From contig NZ_CP041409.1 in the NCBI RefSeq assembly GCF_007065885.1, positions 1,597,501-1,661,500 of the forward strand: DNA of 64,000 nt, written 5' to 3'. The stretch comes from Altererythrobacter sp. TH136. Lineage in GTDB: Bacteria; Pseudomonadota; Alphaproteobacteria; Sphingomonadales; Sphingomonadaceae. Every line of letters begins with the position of its first letter. Position 1 is the first letter of the stretch. The notes beneath the pieces are model-generated. The model saw only the letters and a program-made list of their open reading frames with translations, had not been told where the DNA came from and did no database searches. This document shows, one piece after another, positions 39,972-49,819 of the stretch. The position numbers and the translations under genes are program-made.

Positions 39972-40592
39972 ATGACCGTTCATTTCCACGAAGAAGACCT
40001 GCCCGCCGGGCTCCCGTTCGCCGATGGCCCGATCGCCGTCGATACCGAGACGATGGGCCTGATCACGCACCGCGACCGGCTGTGCGTGGTGCAATTGAGC
40101 GATGGGCATGGCGACGAGCACCTGGTGCGTTTCAATCCCGGCAGCCGCTACGATGCGCCCAACCTCAAGGCGCTGCTCGGCGATCCGAACCGGTTGAAGC
40201 TGTATCACTATGGCAGGTTCGATCTGGCGGCGATCTATCATTATCTGGGGTTCATGGCCGCGCCGGTGTTCTGCACCAAGATCGCCAGCAAGCTGGTGCG
40301 CACCTACACCGATCGTCACGGCTTGAAGAACCTGGTGTCCGAACTGCTCGCCGCCGACCTGTCGAAGGCGCAGCAGCTGTCGGACTGGGGCGGGCCGGAC
40401 CTCAACGAAGCGCAGCGCGAATATGCCGCGTCCGACGTCCGCTTCCTGCACCGCTTGCGCGAGGTCTTGAGCGTGCGGCTGGAACGCGAAGGGCGGATGG
40501 ACATCGCGCAGGCGTGCTTCGATTTCCTGCCGACCCGCGCCCTGCTCGACCTGGCCGGGTGGCCCGACCGCGACATATTCAGCCACGATTGA
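39972..40592 (+). CDS. RNase D-like 3'-5' exonuclease
   Basis: A 206-residue protein consisting of the DEDDy exonuclease domain alone: V-D-T-E-T (ExoI, near 22), Y-H-Y-G-R-F-D (ExoII, near 78) and Y-A-A-S-D-V-R-F-L (ExoIII, near 155). The HRDC domains of full-length RNase D are absent, as in the short alphaproteobacterial form. It probably trims RNA 3' ends. It precedes lptC by 23 bases on the same strand, the common sphingomonad order. Confidence 0.88.
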   Translation: MTVHFHEEDLPAGLPFADGPIAVDTETMGLITHRDRLCVVQLSDGHGDEHLVRFNPGSRYDAPNLKALLGDPNRLKLYHYGRFDLAAIYHYLGFMAAPVFCTKIASKLVRTYTDRHGLKNLVSELLAADLSKAQQLSDWGGPDLNEAQREYAASDVRFLHRLREVLSVRLEREGRMDIAQACFDFLPTRALLDLAGWPDRDIFSHD

Positions 40593-40615
40593 TGTACGCG
40601 CGCTAGAGCTGCCCG

Positions 40616-41281
40616 ATGGCCACCCCGCAACGCATCGAAACCCAGCAGGCCAAGGCGCTCCGCGGCACCCGCCGCCGCTTCGCCGCGCCCGGGGGATCGC
40701 ATGATCGGCTGGTGTCGTTGCTGGCCAAGATCCTGCCGATGGGCATCGGGGTCATCGCGGCGCTGATGATCGTGACCCCGCTGTCGCCGCGCGGTGAGAT
40801 CAGCTTCCTGCTCGACCGGACGAAAGTCGCGATCATCGGCGAACGCCTGCGGGTCGACAATGCGATGTATCGCGGGTCGGACACCCAGGGGCGTCCGTTC
40901 TCGCTCACCGCGGGAGAGGCGGTCCAGAAATCGAGCGTCGAAGGGATCGTCAGGCTGCAGGACATCGTCGCGCGCATCCTGTTGCGCGACGGGCCGGCCA
41001 GCGTCACCGCTTCCGCCGGCCAGTACGATATCAGCGAGGAGATCGTCACCGCGCCGGCCGGGGTCGAAGTGACCGCTGCGGATGGATACCGGATGACCGC
41101 CCGCGGCGTGCGGATCGATCTGCCGGAAAAGGCGCTGGTCGGCAGCGGCGGGGTATCGGGAGCGATCCCGGCAGGCACGTTTTCGGCCAACAGCCTTCGC
41201 GCCGATCTCGACGCGCGCACCGTGACGCTCGATGGTAACGCACGGCTGAACATGGTCCCGGGCAAGCTGAGGATGCCGTAA
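40616..41281 (+). CDS. lptC: LPS export system protein LptC
   Basis: A bitopic inner-membrane protein linking the LptBFG transporter to the periplasmic LptA bridge; 221 residues. A TM segment lies at about 40-62 and the periplasmic part is the beta-jellyroll, with segments such as S-A-G-Q-Y-D-I-S and D-A-R-T-V-T-L-D-G-N-A-R-L. Longer than the E. coli protein (191). Its stop overlaps the lptA ATG (TAATG). Confidence 0.85.
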   Translation: MATPQRIETQQAKALRGTRRRFAAPGGSHDRLVSLLAKILPMGIGVIAALMIVTPLSPRGEISFLLDRTKVAIIGERLRVDNAMYRGSDTQGRPFSLTAGEAVQKSSVEGIVRLQDIVARILLRDGPASVTASAGQYDISEEIVTAPAGVEVTAADGYRMTARGVRIDLPEKALVGSGGVSGAIPAGTFSANSLRADLDARTVTLDGNARLNMVPGKLRMP

Positions 41282-41838
41282 TGAACACTCACGCAAAGAC
41301 CGCCGCCCGCTGGGGCATGGGCGCATTCACCCTTACGTTATGCGCGCTGGCGGGCATTCAGGCAGGCGCGCAGGCGATCGCCGGGCACAACTCCAACGCA
41401 CCGGTGAACTACGCGGCCGACCGGATCGAGCTGCAGGACCGGCAGAACCGCGTGGTGCTGTCGGGCAACGTGGACATCACCCAGGCCGGGCTGCGGCTGA
41501 AGGCGGCGCGCACACAGGTGAACTACACCGATGCCGGCAGCCTGAAGATCCAGCGAATCCTGGCGACCGGCGGCGTCACCGTCACCCGCGGCGACGAGCG
41601 CGCATCGGGGCAGGTCGCGGTGTACGATTTCAATCGCCGGGTCATCACGCTGGCCGGTAACGTGCGCCTCAACCGGGGCAGCGATACTCTTAACGGCGGG
41701 CGCCTGGTGATCGACCTCAAGAGCGGCGTGTCCAGCGTGGATGGCAGCGCGAACGGTTCGTCGTCGGTCACGGGCGCGGTGACGAACAGCGGCAGCGGGC
41801 GGGTCAGCGGCAGCTTCAGCGTACCGCAGAGCAACTAG
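41281..41838 (+). CDS. lptA: LPS transport periplasmic protein LptA
   Basis: A periplasmic bridge component carrying LPS to the outer membrane; 185 residues with a signal peptide (cleavage near A-G-A-Q-A). The OstA/LptA jellyroll pattern is clear in repeated strands such as R-V-V-L-S-G-N-V-D-I-T-Q, V-I-T-L-A-G-N-V-R-L and the last G-R-V-S-G-S-F-S-V. Coupled to lptC. The ATPase gene lptB, often next, is not here; a gene-poor 263-base gap and the opposite-strand holA follow. Confidence 0.9.
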   Translation: MNTHAKTAARWGMGAFTLTLCALAGIQAGAQAIAGHNSNAPVNYAADRIELQDRQNRVVLSGNVDITQAGLRLKAARTQVNYTDAGSLKIQRILATGGVTVTRGDERASGQVAVYDFNRRVITLAGNVRLNRGSDTLNGGRLVIDLKSGVSSVDGSANGSSSVTGAVTNSGSGRVSGSFSVPQSN

Positions 41839-42101
41839 CGCGCTTGCCGGCTGGCTTGGCTGGCTTGGCTGGCTAGAACGCCTGGCGGTGCACCAGCACT
41901 CATAGCAGATAGCCGCAAGCGACTCCGTTCCAGCGAACGCGCGAGCGGCCGTGTGCCAGGCGCTAAGATGGGCGGCGATCGGCTTGAAATAGGCACGTCC
42001 AATTCGCGAAGTCCCTCGCTCGAGCCAGACGCATCGTTACGGCATTGCGCTGCAGTGCGGAAGAGGGTCAGCAAAGCCCGCCCGTCGCCGGTATTTTACG
42101 G
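41839..42101. other. Intergenic region between convergent lptA and holA
   Basis: 263 bases without a supported gene. Apart from a 27-base triple repeat at its left end I see no hairpin with a T-run, no tRNA and no frame with codon use like the neighbours. Confidence 0.5.
41849..41875. repeat. Three tandem copies of a 9-base unit
   Basis: GGCTGGCTT, GGCTGGCTT and GGCTGGCTA follow one another directly, starting 11 bases after the lptA stop. Likely replication slippage; a variable-number locus is possible. Confidence 0.85.
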
Positions 42102-43139
42102 TCAGCGGTTGGCTTCGCGCGCGATCCGCGCCAGCGCTTGCGCCAGCAGGGTTTCGCCCGCGGCGCTATTGGCCAGCAGGTCCCGGTGCAGCTCCACCAG
42201 ACGCGCGACGAGCCGGGCCATGCGCGGCCCTTTCCAGCGGCCAAGCTGGTCGGCAAGGTCCCGCTCGTCCTTCCAGAATACCCGCCGCGCGCGTGCCTCG
42301 TTGCTCACGAACGCCGCGGCCTCTTCGCGCGGGCCCAGGCGGGCGTTGAGCTGGGCAAGCTGCGCCACCCGCCGCTCGAACGCGAGCAGCAGGCCGACCG
42401 GATTGAGCGACAGCTCGCGCATCCGGTGAAGTTCACTCGACAGGCGCGCAGTGCGCCCGGCCAGCACCGCGTTGACCAGCGGCATGAACCCGTCGTCCTC
42501 GGTTCGCGCGCCGATCGCGTCGAGTGCCTCCGCGTCCGCCGCCACAGGCGCGGACGGCACGGCATCGAGGTAGATCGCCAGCTTGGTCACTTCCGACTGC
42601 GCGAGCCGCACATCGAGCGCCGCCGCGCGGGCGATGCGCTCCGCCATCTCCCCCGAAAGCTTGAGGCCGAGCTCGTCCCCCATCGTCCGCACCGCATCGC
42701 GCACGCTGGCAAGGTCCGGCGGCCAGAACATGGCCACCAGCGCGTCGCCGCGCTTTTCCAGCAGCTTGGCGGTGCGCGCCTTGTCGGTCGCGGATGTCGC
42801 CACCACCAGCACCGGGCAGGGTTCGCCTTCGCCAGCATCGATCGCCGCGACGTGGTTGGCGAGCGCATCGTGCGCCTCGTCGCCGCTGACCCGCGCCACG
42901 ATGTGCCGCGCGCCCGCGAACAGGGACGTCGAGCGTGCCTCGTCCGCCAGCAGCACCGGATCCTTGCGCAGGTCCGCGCCCGACAGCTCGACCCGTTCGC
43001 CCGGTTCTTCCAGCAGGTCGGCGATCCGCTGGGCCGCCGCGGCCGCGCCGGCCTCGTCAGGACCGCAGAAGAAGAACACCTTGGCGGCACGCACCGCGCG
43101 CGGGGCGACGGCGAGGAAATCCTTTTGCGTCGCCTTCAC
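42102..43139 (-). CDS. holA: DNA polymerase III subunit delta
   Basis: The clamp-loader subunit that opens the beta clamp, 345 residues. It shows the P-loop-less AAA fold start (V-F-F-F-C-G-P-D-E-A) and the delta-like Y/F-L-x-x-A pattern replaced here by helical segments typical of alphaproteobacterial HolA. It follows lptE by 11 bases on the minus strand, in the conserved alphaproteobacterial order DUF3576-leuS-lptE-holA, which is a large part of the evidence. Confidence 0.88.
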   Translation of the reverse strand: MKATQKDFLAVAPRAVRAAKVFFFCGPDEAGAAAAAQRIADLLEEPGERVELSGADLRKDPVLLADEARSTSLFAGARHIVARVSGDEAHDALANHVAAIDAGEGEPCPVLVVATSATDKARTAKLLEKRGDALVAMFWPPDLASVRDAVRTMGDELGLKLSGEMAERIARAAALDVRLAQSEVTKLAIYLDAVPSAPVAADAEALDAIGARTEDDGFMPLVNAVLAGRTARLSSELHRMRELSLNPVGLLLAFERRVAQLAQLNARLGPREEAAAFVSNEARARRVFWKDERDLADQLGRWKGPRMARLVARLVELHRDLLANSAAGETLLAQALARIAREANR

Positions 43140-43150
43140 GGCCGCGCGGC

Positions 43151-43642
43151 CTAGCTGCGGCTGCGCAGCGTCAGCGCCAGCCGGGTGACGATCTGCGAGG
43201 CGACCTCGCGCGAGAGGTTTTCGAGCGCGGTCTGCTCGGCGGCGATGGTGGCGTACTCGCTCGACACGACGTCGATCCCCGCATCTGACCCGGCGGTCGC
43301 ATCAAGCAGGATCTCACCGGACGCGAGTTCGACCAGCTGATAGCGCGCGCGCAGGGTGCGCCGTTCGCGCCCGACCGTGTCGTCCGACAGCACGCCCAGC
43401 CCTTCCAAGCGATCATCGAGCCGGACATCGAGCCGGTAGCGGGCCGCGCCGCCGCCTGCCGCGTCAAGCCGGTCAACCAGCGCGTTGCGCACCAGCCAGC
43501 CCGCCTGCCCCTCGATCGCCGGCACCTCGACCGCGCCGAGCCCCCGGGCGACCGCGCCGCTGCCGCCGCCGGCGTACATTGGCTGCAAGCCGCACGCGGA
43601 CAGCCCCAGGAGCGCGGCGGCGAGGATTGCGACGCGCGTCAT
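43151..43642 (-). CDS. lptE: LPS-assembly lipoprotein LptE
   Basis: An outer-membrane lipoprotein that plugs and assembles the LptD barrel; 163 residues. Signal peptide with lipobox L-S-A-C (Cys near 17), then G-L-Q-P-M-Y typical of alphaproteobacterial LptE (DUF-type), and a helix-rich C-terminus. The start overlaps the leuS stop by four bases (ATGA), and holA follows. Confidence 0.88.
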   Translation of the reverse strand: MTRVAILAAALLGLSACGLQPMYAGGGSGAVARGLGAVEVPAIEGQAGWLVRNALVDRLDAAGGGAARYRLDVRLDDRLEGLGVLSDDTVGRERRTLRARYQLVELASGEILLDATAGSDAGIDVVSSEYATIAAEQTALENLSREVASQIVTRLALTLRSRS

Positions 43643-46167
43643 GCGACGATGTTCACCAGCCTGTCGGGCACCACGATCACCTTGCGCACTTGAGCCCCAT
43701 CGAGCGAACGCTGGACCTTCTCCGACGCCAGCGCAAGCGCCTCCAGTTCGGCGTTGGGCAGCCCTTTGGCGACCGTCAGCGTGTCGCGCAGCTTGCCCTT
43801 CACCTGCACGGCGACGGTCACCTCGTCCTCCACCAGCAGCGCAGGGTTCACCGCCGGCCAGTCGGCATCGGCGACCAATCCGCTCTCGCCCAGCCTTGCC
43901 CAGGCTTCTTCGGCGAGGTGCGGCATCATCGGGGCGACCAGGAGCACCAGTCCGCGGATCGCTTCGCTCCGGGTGGCCGACGGCGGGGCCTTGTCCACCG
44001 CGCTGGCGAGTTCGTAAATCCGCGCCACCGCCTTGTTGAAGCTCAGCGCCTCGATATCGCCGGCGATCGCGGCGTACGTCTGGTGCAGCTTGCGGGCGAG
44101 CACCTTGTCTTCGCCCTCAGCGTCAGGCGCATGATCGCCGAACAGGCGCCATAGCCGCTGGACCATACGCCAGCACCCTTCGATGCCGGCTTCCGACCAC
44201 GGCAGGTCGCGTTCCGGCGGGCTGTCGGACAGCATGAACCAGCGCACCGCGTCCGCGCCATAGCGCGCGACGATCTCGTCCGGGTCGACCGTGTTCTTCT
44301 TCGACTTGGACATCTTGATGACCCGGCCCACCGTCACCGGGGTGCCGTCCGCCAGCGTGGCGCCCGCAGCGGTGCGCTGCACATCGCCGGGGCTGTAGAA
44401 CACCTCGCGCTCGCCCGCATCGCCGGCAACCCGGCGCGAATAGGTCTCGTGCGTTACCATGCCTTGGGTGAACAGCGAGGCGAACGGTTCGGCGAAGTCG
44501 ATCAGTTTCAAGTGCGCCAGCGCGCGGGTCCAGAACCGGGCGTAGAGCAGGTGCAGGATCGCGTGCTCGATCCCGCCGATATACTGCTCGACCGGCAACC
44601 ACGCGGCGACCTCGTCCCGGTCGAACGGCTTGTCCGCCGGCTGGCTGGCGAAGCGCAGGAAGTACCAGCTGGAATCGACGAACGTATCGAGGGTATCGGT
44701 CTCGCGCACCGCCGCGCCGCCGCATTCGGCGCAGGTCGTGTGCTTCCACGTCGGGTGCCGTTCCAGCGGGTTGCCGGGCGTGGTGAAATCCACGTCCTCG
44801 GGCAGGACGACCGGCAGCTGGTCCTTGCTCACTGGCACGACGCCGCACGTGGCGCAGTGGACGAACGGGATCGGCGTGCCCCAGTACCGCTGGCGCGAAA
44901 CGCCCCAGTCGCGCAGCCGCCAGACGGTCTTGCCCCGGCCCCAGCCGCCCTGCTCGGCGCGCGCGATCACCTCCGCGATGGCGTCGCCCACGCTCATCCC
45001 GTCAAGGAACTGCGAGTTGACGATCACCCCGTCGCCGCCCTCGGCAGCGCCGCTGAAGGTCAAGTCCGCCTCCGCGGCCGAAGGCGCAACCACCCGCGGG
45101 ATCGGCAGCGCGTACTTGGTGGCGAATTCGAAGTCGCGCTGGTCGTGGCCGGGCACGCCCATCACCGCCCCGGTGCCGTAGTCCATCAGCACGAAGTTCG
45201 CGATGAACACCGGCAGGTGCTCGCCGGTGAACGGATGCACCGCGCCAATGCCGGTGTCGAAGCCCAACTTCTCGGCCGTCTCCAGCTCGGCCGCGGTGGT
45301 CCCGCCGCGCTTGCACAACTCGATGAACTTTCCCGCGTCGCAGTTGGTCAAGGCCACGCCTTGCGCGATCGGGTGGTCGGGCGCGACCGCGACGAAGCTG
45401 GCGCCGAAGATCGTATCGGGCCGGGTGGAATAGACCTCCAGCTTTTCGCCGTTCGACAGGTCGAAGGCGAACTGCAACCCATGGCTCTTGCCGATCCAGT
45501 TCTCCTGCATCAGCCGGACCTTGTCGGGCCATTTGTCGAGGCTGCCGAGCCCGTCGAGCAGCTCGTCGGCAAACCGGGTGATCTGCAGGAACCACTGGTT
45601 GAGCTTGCGCCGCTCCACCTGAGCGCCCGAACGCCAGCCCTTGCCGTCGATCACCTGTTCGTTGGCGAGCACGGTCATGTCGACCGGGTCCCAATTGACC
45701 TCGCTCTCCTTCCGGTAGACCAGCCCGGCCTTGTATAGGTCGATGAACAGCGCCTGCTCGTGCCCGTAGTATTCGGGATCGCAGGTGGCGAACTCGCGGG
45801 TCCAGTCCAGCGCGAAACCGATCCGCTGGAGCTGCGCCTTCATGTTGGCGATATTGGCGCGGGTCCAGCCGCCGGGGTGGACCCCCTGCTCCATCGCCGC
45901 GTTTTCCGCTGGCATGCCGAACGCGTCCCACCCCATCGGGTGCAGCACCTCGTGCCCGCGCATCTTCTTGTAGCGCGCCAGCACGTCGCCCATCGTGTAA
46001 TTGCGCACGTGGCCGATGTGGATGCGCCCCGACGGATAGGGGAACATCTCCAGGACATAGCTCTTGGGCTTGTTGCTGGCGCTGTCGGCGCGAAACGTCC
46101 CGGCTTGCTCCCAGGCGCGCTGCCAGCGCCCGTCCGCCACGGACGGATCGAAGCGCTGATCTGTCAT
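43639..46167 (-). CDS. leuS: Leucyl-tRNA synthetase
   Basis: Class I aminoacyl-tRNA synthetase charging tRNA-Leu; 842 residues. It has H-I-G-H near residue 51 in [11 protein letters not shown], the CP1 editing domain (including the threonine-rich and D[15 protein letters not shown] segment) and K-M-S-K-S at 618-622. ATG 46167 matches the family start; the upstream extension of the frame overlaps the DUF3576 gene and is spurious. The stop overlaps lptE. Confidence 0.97.
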   Translation of the reverse strand: MTDQRFDPSVADGRWQRAWEQAGTFRADSASNKPKSYVLEMFPYPSGRIHIGHVRNYTMGDVLARYKKMRGHEVLHPMGWDAFGMPAENAAMEQGVHPGGWTRANIANMKAQLQRIGFALDWTREFATCDPEYYGHEQALFIDLYKAGLVYRKESEVNWDPVDMTVLANEQVIDGKGWRSGAQVERRKLNQWFLQITRFADELLDGLGSLDKWPDKVRLMQENWIGKSHGLQFAFDLSNGEKLEVYSTRPDTIFGASFVAVAPDHPIAQGVALTNCDAGKFIELCKRGGTTAAELETAEKLGFDTGIGAVHPFTGEHLPVFIANFVLMDYGTGAVMGVPGHDQRDFEFATKYALPIPRVVAPSAAEADLTFSGAAEGGDGVIVNSQFLDGMSVGDAIAEVIARAEQGGWGRGKTVWRLRDWGVSRQRYWGTPIPFVHCATCGVVPVSKDQLPVVLPEDVDFTTPGNPLERHPTWKHTTCAECGGAAVRETDTLDTFVDSSWYFLRFASQPADKPFDRDEVAAWLPVEQYIGGIEHAILHLLYARFWTRALAHLKLIDFAEPFASLFTQGMVTHETYSRRVAGDAGEREVFYSPGDVQRTAAGATLADGTPVTVGRVIKMSKSKKNTVDPDEIVARYGADAVRWFMLSDSPPERDLPWSEAGIEGCWRMVQRLWRLFGDHAPDAEGEDKVLARKLHQTYAAIAGDIEALSFNKAVARIYELASAVDKAPPSATRSEAIRGLVLLVAPMMPHLAEEAWARLGESGLVADADWPAVNPALLVEDEVTVAVQVKGKLRDTLTVAKGLPNAELEALALASEKVQRSLDGAQVRKVIVVPDRLVNIVA

Positions 46168-46187
46168 CGGGACTACTCCGGAAAGAT

Positions 46188-46640
46188 TTAGCCGGCGATC
46201 GCCTGGCGGCGCAGTTCGCGGGCCTTGGTCAGGATAATGTCTTCGAGGCGCTGGACGGTGGCCGCCTGCACCGGAGCCGCGACCCACAGGCCGCCTTGCG
46301 CGACTTCGCGGCTGGCGGCGACCCGCACCGCATCGGCGCGCAGATCGCGGTCGAGGATCGAAACGGTCATCTTGACCCGCTCGTTGGGATCGCGCGGATT
46401 GGTGTACCAATCGGTCACGATGACCCCGCCATTGCTGTCGGACTGCAGCAGCGGCGCGAAGCTGACGGTTTCCAGCGCCGCGCGCCACAGATAGGCATTG
46501 ACGCCGATCGTGGTCACTTGGCTGGCGGCGAGATCCGCCTTGGGCCGCTCGTTCGCGCCAGTGCATGCAGCGAGCGCGCCGAGGGCGGCGGCCGCGATGG
46601 CGAAGCGGGCAGTGCGAATCGGTCGCGAAGTGGCGGTCAT
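46188..46640 (-). CDS. DUF3576-family lipoprotein
   Basis: A 150-residue protein with a type II signal peptide (lipobox L-A-A-C near 26) and the hallmark DUF3576 sequence [13 protein letters not shown] followed by F-A-P-L-L-Q-S-D and V-T-D-W-Y. Function unknown, probably envelope related. It lies 20 bases upstream of leuS on the same strand, the standard alphaproteobacterial arrangement. ATG 46640 is preferred over a TTG three codons earlier. Confidence 0.88.
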   Translation of the reverse strand: MTATSRPIRTARFAIAAAALGALAACTGANERPKADLAASQVTTIGVNAYLWRAALETVSFAPLLQSDSNGGVIVTDWYTNPRDPNERVKMTVSILDRDLRADAVRVAASREVAQGGLWVAAPVQAATVQRLEDIILTKARELRRQAIAG

Positions 46641-47013
46641 GCTCGGCAAACGTCCTTAGGCAGTGATGCTGTGCCCTCTAGTCCGACCGCCGGGCATCGG
46701 CAAGCGGCGCCAGTGGCACGCGGGGCGGGTCCTGCCGTGCTCAGTGGCTTGCGCCCGTGAACCGCCGCTTAATCTTGTCGCCGCTGCCGGTGGTGCGATG
46801 GTTGCAACGGCTTCACCAGCCGTGACACCCGAACGGCGGAAAGGCTGGCCAAGACGGGGGCGGGGGCATAGTCTCTGGCGTGATCGTACGTTTGACTGCA
46901 GCGAGTCGGTATCCGGCGAAACCGGATGGCTCAGCGGACGTTCACAACGCGGGGCTCATGTCCGCGCACGAACGCAGGGTTTGGTCGACGTAGTTTTACT
47001 AAGGGGCGCAGCG
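46641..47013. other. Intergenic region of 373 bases between divergent genes
   Basis: It carries the promoters of the DUF3576-leuS unit and of the 47014 gene. A TTGACT hexamer lies near 46892, with no convincing -10 at the right distance, and a short inverted repeat (ATCCGG...CCGGAT) lies at about 46911-46928. The frame of the downstream gene is open through much of it, without a resembling start. I see no RNA gene. Confidence 0.4.
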
Positions 47014-47784
47014 GTGTCAGGCGCGAAGGACAAGGCAGGCAAGCTCGATAGACGGGACCGGATCGGCCCCGCGCTGACGGTTGCCGCTGTCGTGCTGGGC
47101 GCTTTCCCGACCGCCGGCCTCGCGGTCACCGCGATCACCGCGCCGCGTGACGACACGATCGCTGCCGCGCCGTTCATTCCGCCCAATGGCGATTCGGTGA
47201 TCGCACGCCAGGTCGCCGCACGGATTGCCGCGCGCTCCCAGCAGTTCCGCCTGACGCCTGCGGGCTCTGCCGCCGACCAGACGGTCACGGTCGCGATTCG
47301 CCTCGACCCCGATAAAGCGCGCGCGGTATCCGTCCGCACCGCGGCCGCGGCGGTGAAGGGAGAGGTGGGCGCGGGTCCGTCGCCGCTGTCGACCTTGGCG
47401 CCGACCCGCTACAACCTCGGCATGTCGCGCGGTTACCAGACGTTCGCCAAGCCGGCGAAGACCTCGACCGCCGATCTCGGGCTCAACCAGATCGCCATGC
47501 CGGACCTTGCCAGCTTCCGCCCGCGCGGCGGCGTGGCCGAGGCGCCGGGCCGACTGCAGCCGCACATCGCGCTGGAGAGCGACAGCCGCACGGGCCGCAG
47601 CCCCCGAACGCTGGAAGGCGCGGGCGAGCAGGTGGTCGATCTGGGCGCAGGATACCGCGTGTCGCGCAATCTCAACCTCACGGCCGGTGTCCGCCTGAGC
47701 CAGGAGCGCGACCGGGTCGCCCCGCTGACCGATGCGGTGCGAGACGATCAGGCCGTCTACGTCGGAACCAAGTTCCGCTTCTGA
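47014..47784 (+). CDS. Exported hypothetical protein with a barrel-like C-terminus (GTG start)
   Basis: 256 residues from GTG 47014, which has AAGGGG seven bases upstream. A basic N-terminus precedes one hydrophobic segment (about 17-45, anchor or signal), then a low-complexity stretch. The last 60 residues alternate in strand-like fashion (Y-R-V-S-R-N-L-N-L-T-A-G-V-R-L-S and Q-A-V-Y-V-G-T-K-F) and end in R-F, as outer-membrane barrel proteins do. The length is too short for a full barrel on its own. I do not recognise a family. Confidence 0.65.
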   Translation: MSGAKDKAGKLDRRDRIGPALTVAAVVLGAFPTAGLAVTAITAPRDDTIAAAPFIPPNGDSVIARQVAARIAARSQQFRLTPAGSAADQTVTVAIRLDPDKARAVSVRTAAAAVKGEVGAGPSPLSTLAPTRYNLGMSRGYQTFAKPAKTSTADLGLNQIAMPDLASFRPRGGVAEAPGRLQPHIALESDSRTGRSPRTLEGAGEQVVDLGAGYRVSRNLNLTAGVRLSQERDRVAPLTDAVRDDQAVYVGTKFRF

Positions 47785-47896
47785 ACCCTGTCGCACGGTA
47801 TCCAACCGCACCCTGCATGAGCGGGGGTTTTTGTTGCGTCATGGCCGGCTTCGCTTAGGCTGATGGCATAACAGAAACACATCGAGAGGATCCTGC

Positions 47897-48619
47897 ATGG
47901 CACGCGTGGCAATCGTCACCGGTGGCACCCGAGGTATCGGCAAGGCGATCAGCCTCGCGTTGAAGGCGGAAGGGCGCACCGTGGTCGCCAACTACGGCGG
48001 CAACGACGACGCGGCGCGGGCCTTTTCCGACGAGCATGGGATTGCCGTGTACAGGTGGGACGTGGGCGATCACCACGCCTGCATCGACGGCTGCATTCGC
48101 GTGACGGAGGATGTCGGCCCGGTCGACATCGTGGTCAACAACGCCGGCATCACTCGCGACGGCACGCTAGCGCGGATGAGCTATGACGACTGGCACGATG
48201 TCATGCGCATCAATCTGGGCGGGTGCTTCAACATGGCCAAGGCATGTTTCCCCGGCATGGTCGAACGCGGCTGGGGCCGGATCGTCAACATCGGTTCGAT
48301 CAACGGCCAGGCGGGCCAGTACGGGCAGGTGAACTATGCCGCGGCGAAAAGCGGCATCCACGGCTTCACCAAGGCGCTGGCGCAGGAAGGCGCCAAGAAG
48401 GGCGTCACCGTCAACGCCATCGCGCCGGGTTACATCGACACCGACATGGTCGCCGCCGTGCCCGCGCCCGTGCTGGAAAAAATCGTCGCCAAGATCCCCG
48501 TCGGGCGGCTGGGCCAAGCGACCGAGATCGCCCGCGGCGTGGTGTTCCTGACCAGCGACGACGGCGGTTTCGTCACCGGCTCCACGCTGAGCATCAACGG
48601 CGGCCAGCACATGTACTGA
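47897..48619 (+). CDS. phaB: Acetoacetyl-CoA reductase (PHA biosynthesis)
   Basis: An NADPH-dependent SDR reducing acetoacetyl-CoA to (R)-3-hydroxybutyryl-CoA for PHB synthesis; 240 residues. T-G-G-T-R-G-I-G cofactor motif at 8-15; catalytic S134, Y147 and K151. The C-terminus (G-S-T-L-S-I-N-G-G-Q-H-M-Y) is the PhaB hallmark. GAGAGGA lies six bases before the ATG. The PHA synthase and ketothiolase are not adjacent. FabG-type reductases are related, but the ending favours PhaB. Confidence 0.92.
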   Translation: MARVAIVTGGTRGIGKAISLALKAEGRTVVANYGGNDDAARAFSDEHGIAVYRWDVGDHHACIDGCIRVTEDVGPVDIVVNNAGITRDGTLARMSYDDWHDVMRINLGGCFNMAKACFPGMVERGWGRIVNIGSINGQAGQYGQVNYAAAKSGIHGFTKALAQEGAKKGVTVNAIAPGYIDTDMVAAVPAPVLEKIVAKIPVGRLGQATEIARGVVFLTSDDGGFVTGSTLSINGGQHMY

Positions 48620-48749
48620 ACCCCAGCGGCCGCATTCCGCCGCCGATGGGAACGCGCCGCCTGCCGAAGCCTTTCCTTGGGACACCCATGCCAAAGGAGA
48701 TGCTCTTGCCGACAGCGTCATTCAACGCGCCCTGCCCCGCTTCCCTCGC

Positions 48750-49748
48750 ATGAGCGACGCCGTGACTGCTGCCGACCACACGACTGACGAAGGGCGCCAG
48801 GCGACGTCTCCGACGAGGATGCCCGCAGGCGCCTGGAAGACCGTGCTCGTGCGGACCTGGAAGGAATCGTCGGCCGACAGCGTGGGGCTGATCGCCGCGG
48901 GCGTATCGTATTACGTGTTCCTTGCCATCGTGCCGTTGCTCGGTGCGACGGCCCTGTCCTATGGGCTGATCGCCGATCTGCAGACGGTCAACGCGCACAT
49001 TGGCCAGATCGTCCAGGTCCTGCCCGGGGACGCGGGACAGTTGATTGCCGAGCAGCTGGTGAACGTGGTGCAGACGTCGTCGGGCAAGAAAGGCCTAGGC
49101 CTCCTGCTCGCGCTGGCCATCGCCCTGTTTGGCGCGCGCAACGCCGCGGGCAGCGCGATCAACGCGCTCAACATCGCATACGAAGAGGAAGAGCGCCGCG
49201 GCTTCGTCAAACTCAACCTGCTCGCGCTCGCGATGACCGCCGCAGCAGTTGTCGGCGCGGCGGCGGCGATCGCGGGGATCGGCGCGATGAGCTTCCTGGA
49301 CGGCGCGCTGCCATCCAACAATCCGGTGATCGAGGCGCTGTCGGTGGTGTTGACCTATGGCCTGCTCGGGCTCGTCGGGGCGACCGGGGCGGCGCTGCTG
49401 TATCGCTATGGTCCGTCGCGCGACAAGCCACAGTGGCGCTGGCTCACGCCCGGTTCGGTGTTGTTCGGCGCGGTGTGGGTGCTGCTGACCTTCGGGTTCG
49501 GGTACTATGCGAGCCACTTCGGCAACTATGGCGCGACCTACGGGTCATTGAGCGCGGTGATCGTGCTGCTGACGTGGCTGTACCTGTCTTCCTATGCCCT
49601 GATCTTCGGCGCGGAGCTTAACAGCGAGCTGGAGCATCAAACCGCGCGCGATACCACTGACGGGCCGGAACGGCCGCTGGGTGAGCGGGGGGCGTGGGTC
49701 GCCGACCACGTGGCGTCTGAAAACGACGAGCCCCCGTCCCGGAAGTAA
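48750..49748 (+). CDS. YihY/BrkB-family membrane protein
   Basis: A 332-residue protein with six TM segments and the family features: S-A-D-S-V-G-L-I-A-A-G-V-S-Y-Y-V-F near 42, a G-A-R-N-A-A-G-S motif, and T-W-L-Y-L-S-S-Y-A-L-I-F-G-A-E-L-N near 282. Once miscalled ribonuclease BN, this family is of unknown membrane function. The C-terminal tail is charged. Convergent with the OmpA-like gene through a strong hairpin. Confidence 0.9.
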   Translation: MSDAVTAADHTTDEGRQATSPTRMPAGAWKTVLVRTWKESSADSVGLIAAGVSYYVFLAIVPLLGATALSYGLIADLQTVNAHIGQIVQVLPGDAGQLIAEQLVNVVQTSSGKKGLGLLLALAIALFGARNAAGSAINALNIAYEEEERRGFVKLNLLALAMTAAAVVGAAAAIAGIGAMSFLDGALPSNNPVIEALSVVLTYGLLGLVGATGAALLYRYGPSRDKPQWRWLTPGSVLFGAVWVLLTFGFGYYASHFGNYGATYGSLSAVIVLLTWLYLSSYALIFGAELNSELEHQTARDTTDGPERPLGERGAWVADHVASENDEPPSRK

Positions 49749-49772
49749 CCTTGGCATACCTTGACGAGGCAG

Positions 49773-49799
49773 GCGGCGCGCCGATCGCCGGCGCGCCGC
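49773..49799. terminator. GC-rich hairpin between convergent yihY-like and ompA-like genes
   Basis: A perfect 11-bp stem (49773-49783 with 49789-49799) with a 5-base loop. It is followed on the plus strand by TGTTCTCT, a moderate T-rich tract. Probably a bidirectional terminator. Confidence 0.5.
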
Positions 49800-49819
49800 T
49801 GTTCTCTACCCCGCTTCGC

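Noticed and set aside
41953-42429. Plus-strand frame of 158 codons starting between lptA and holA.
   Set aside because: Mostly antisense to holA, Arg/Ser-rich, with no ribosome site; looks like a shadow.
46168-46566. N-terminal extension of leuS by 133 residues.
   Set aside because: Overlaps the DUF3576 gene on the same strand in another frame, and leuS homologues begin at 46167.
47799-47834. Possible terminator after the 47014-47784 gene (GC-rich segment followed by TTTTTG).
   Set aside because: The T-run is good but the stem is imperfect with an uncertain pairing, so I did not list it as a feature.
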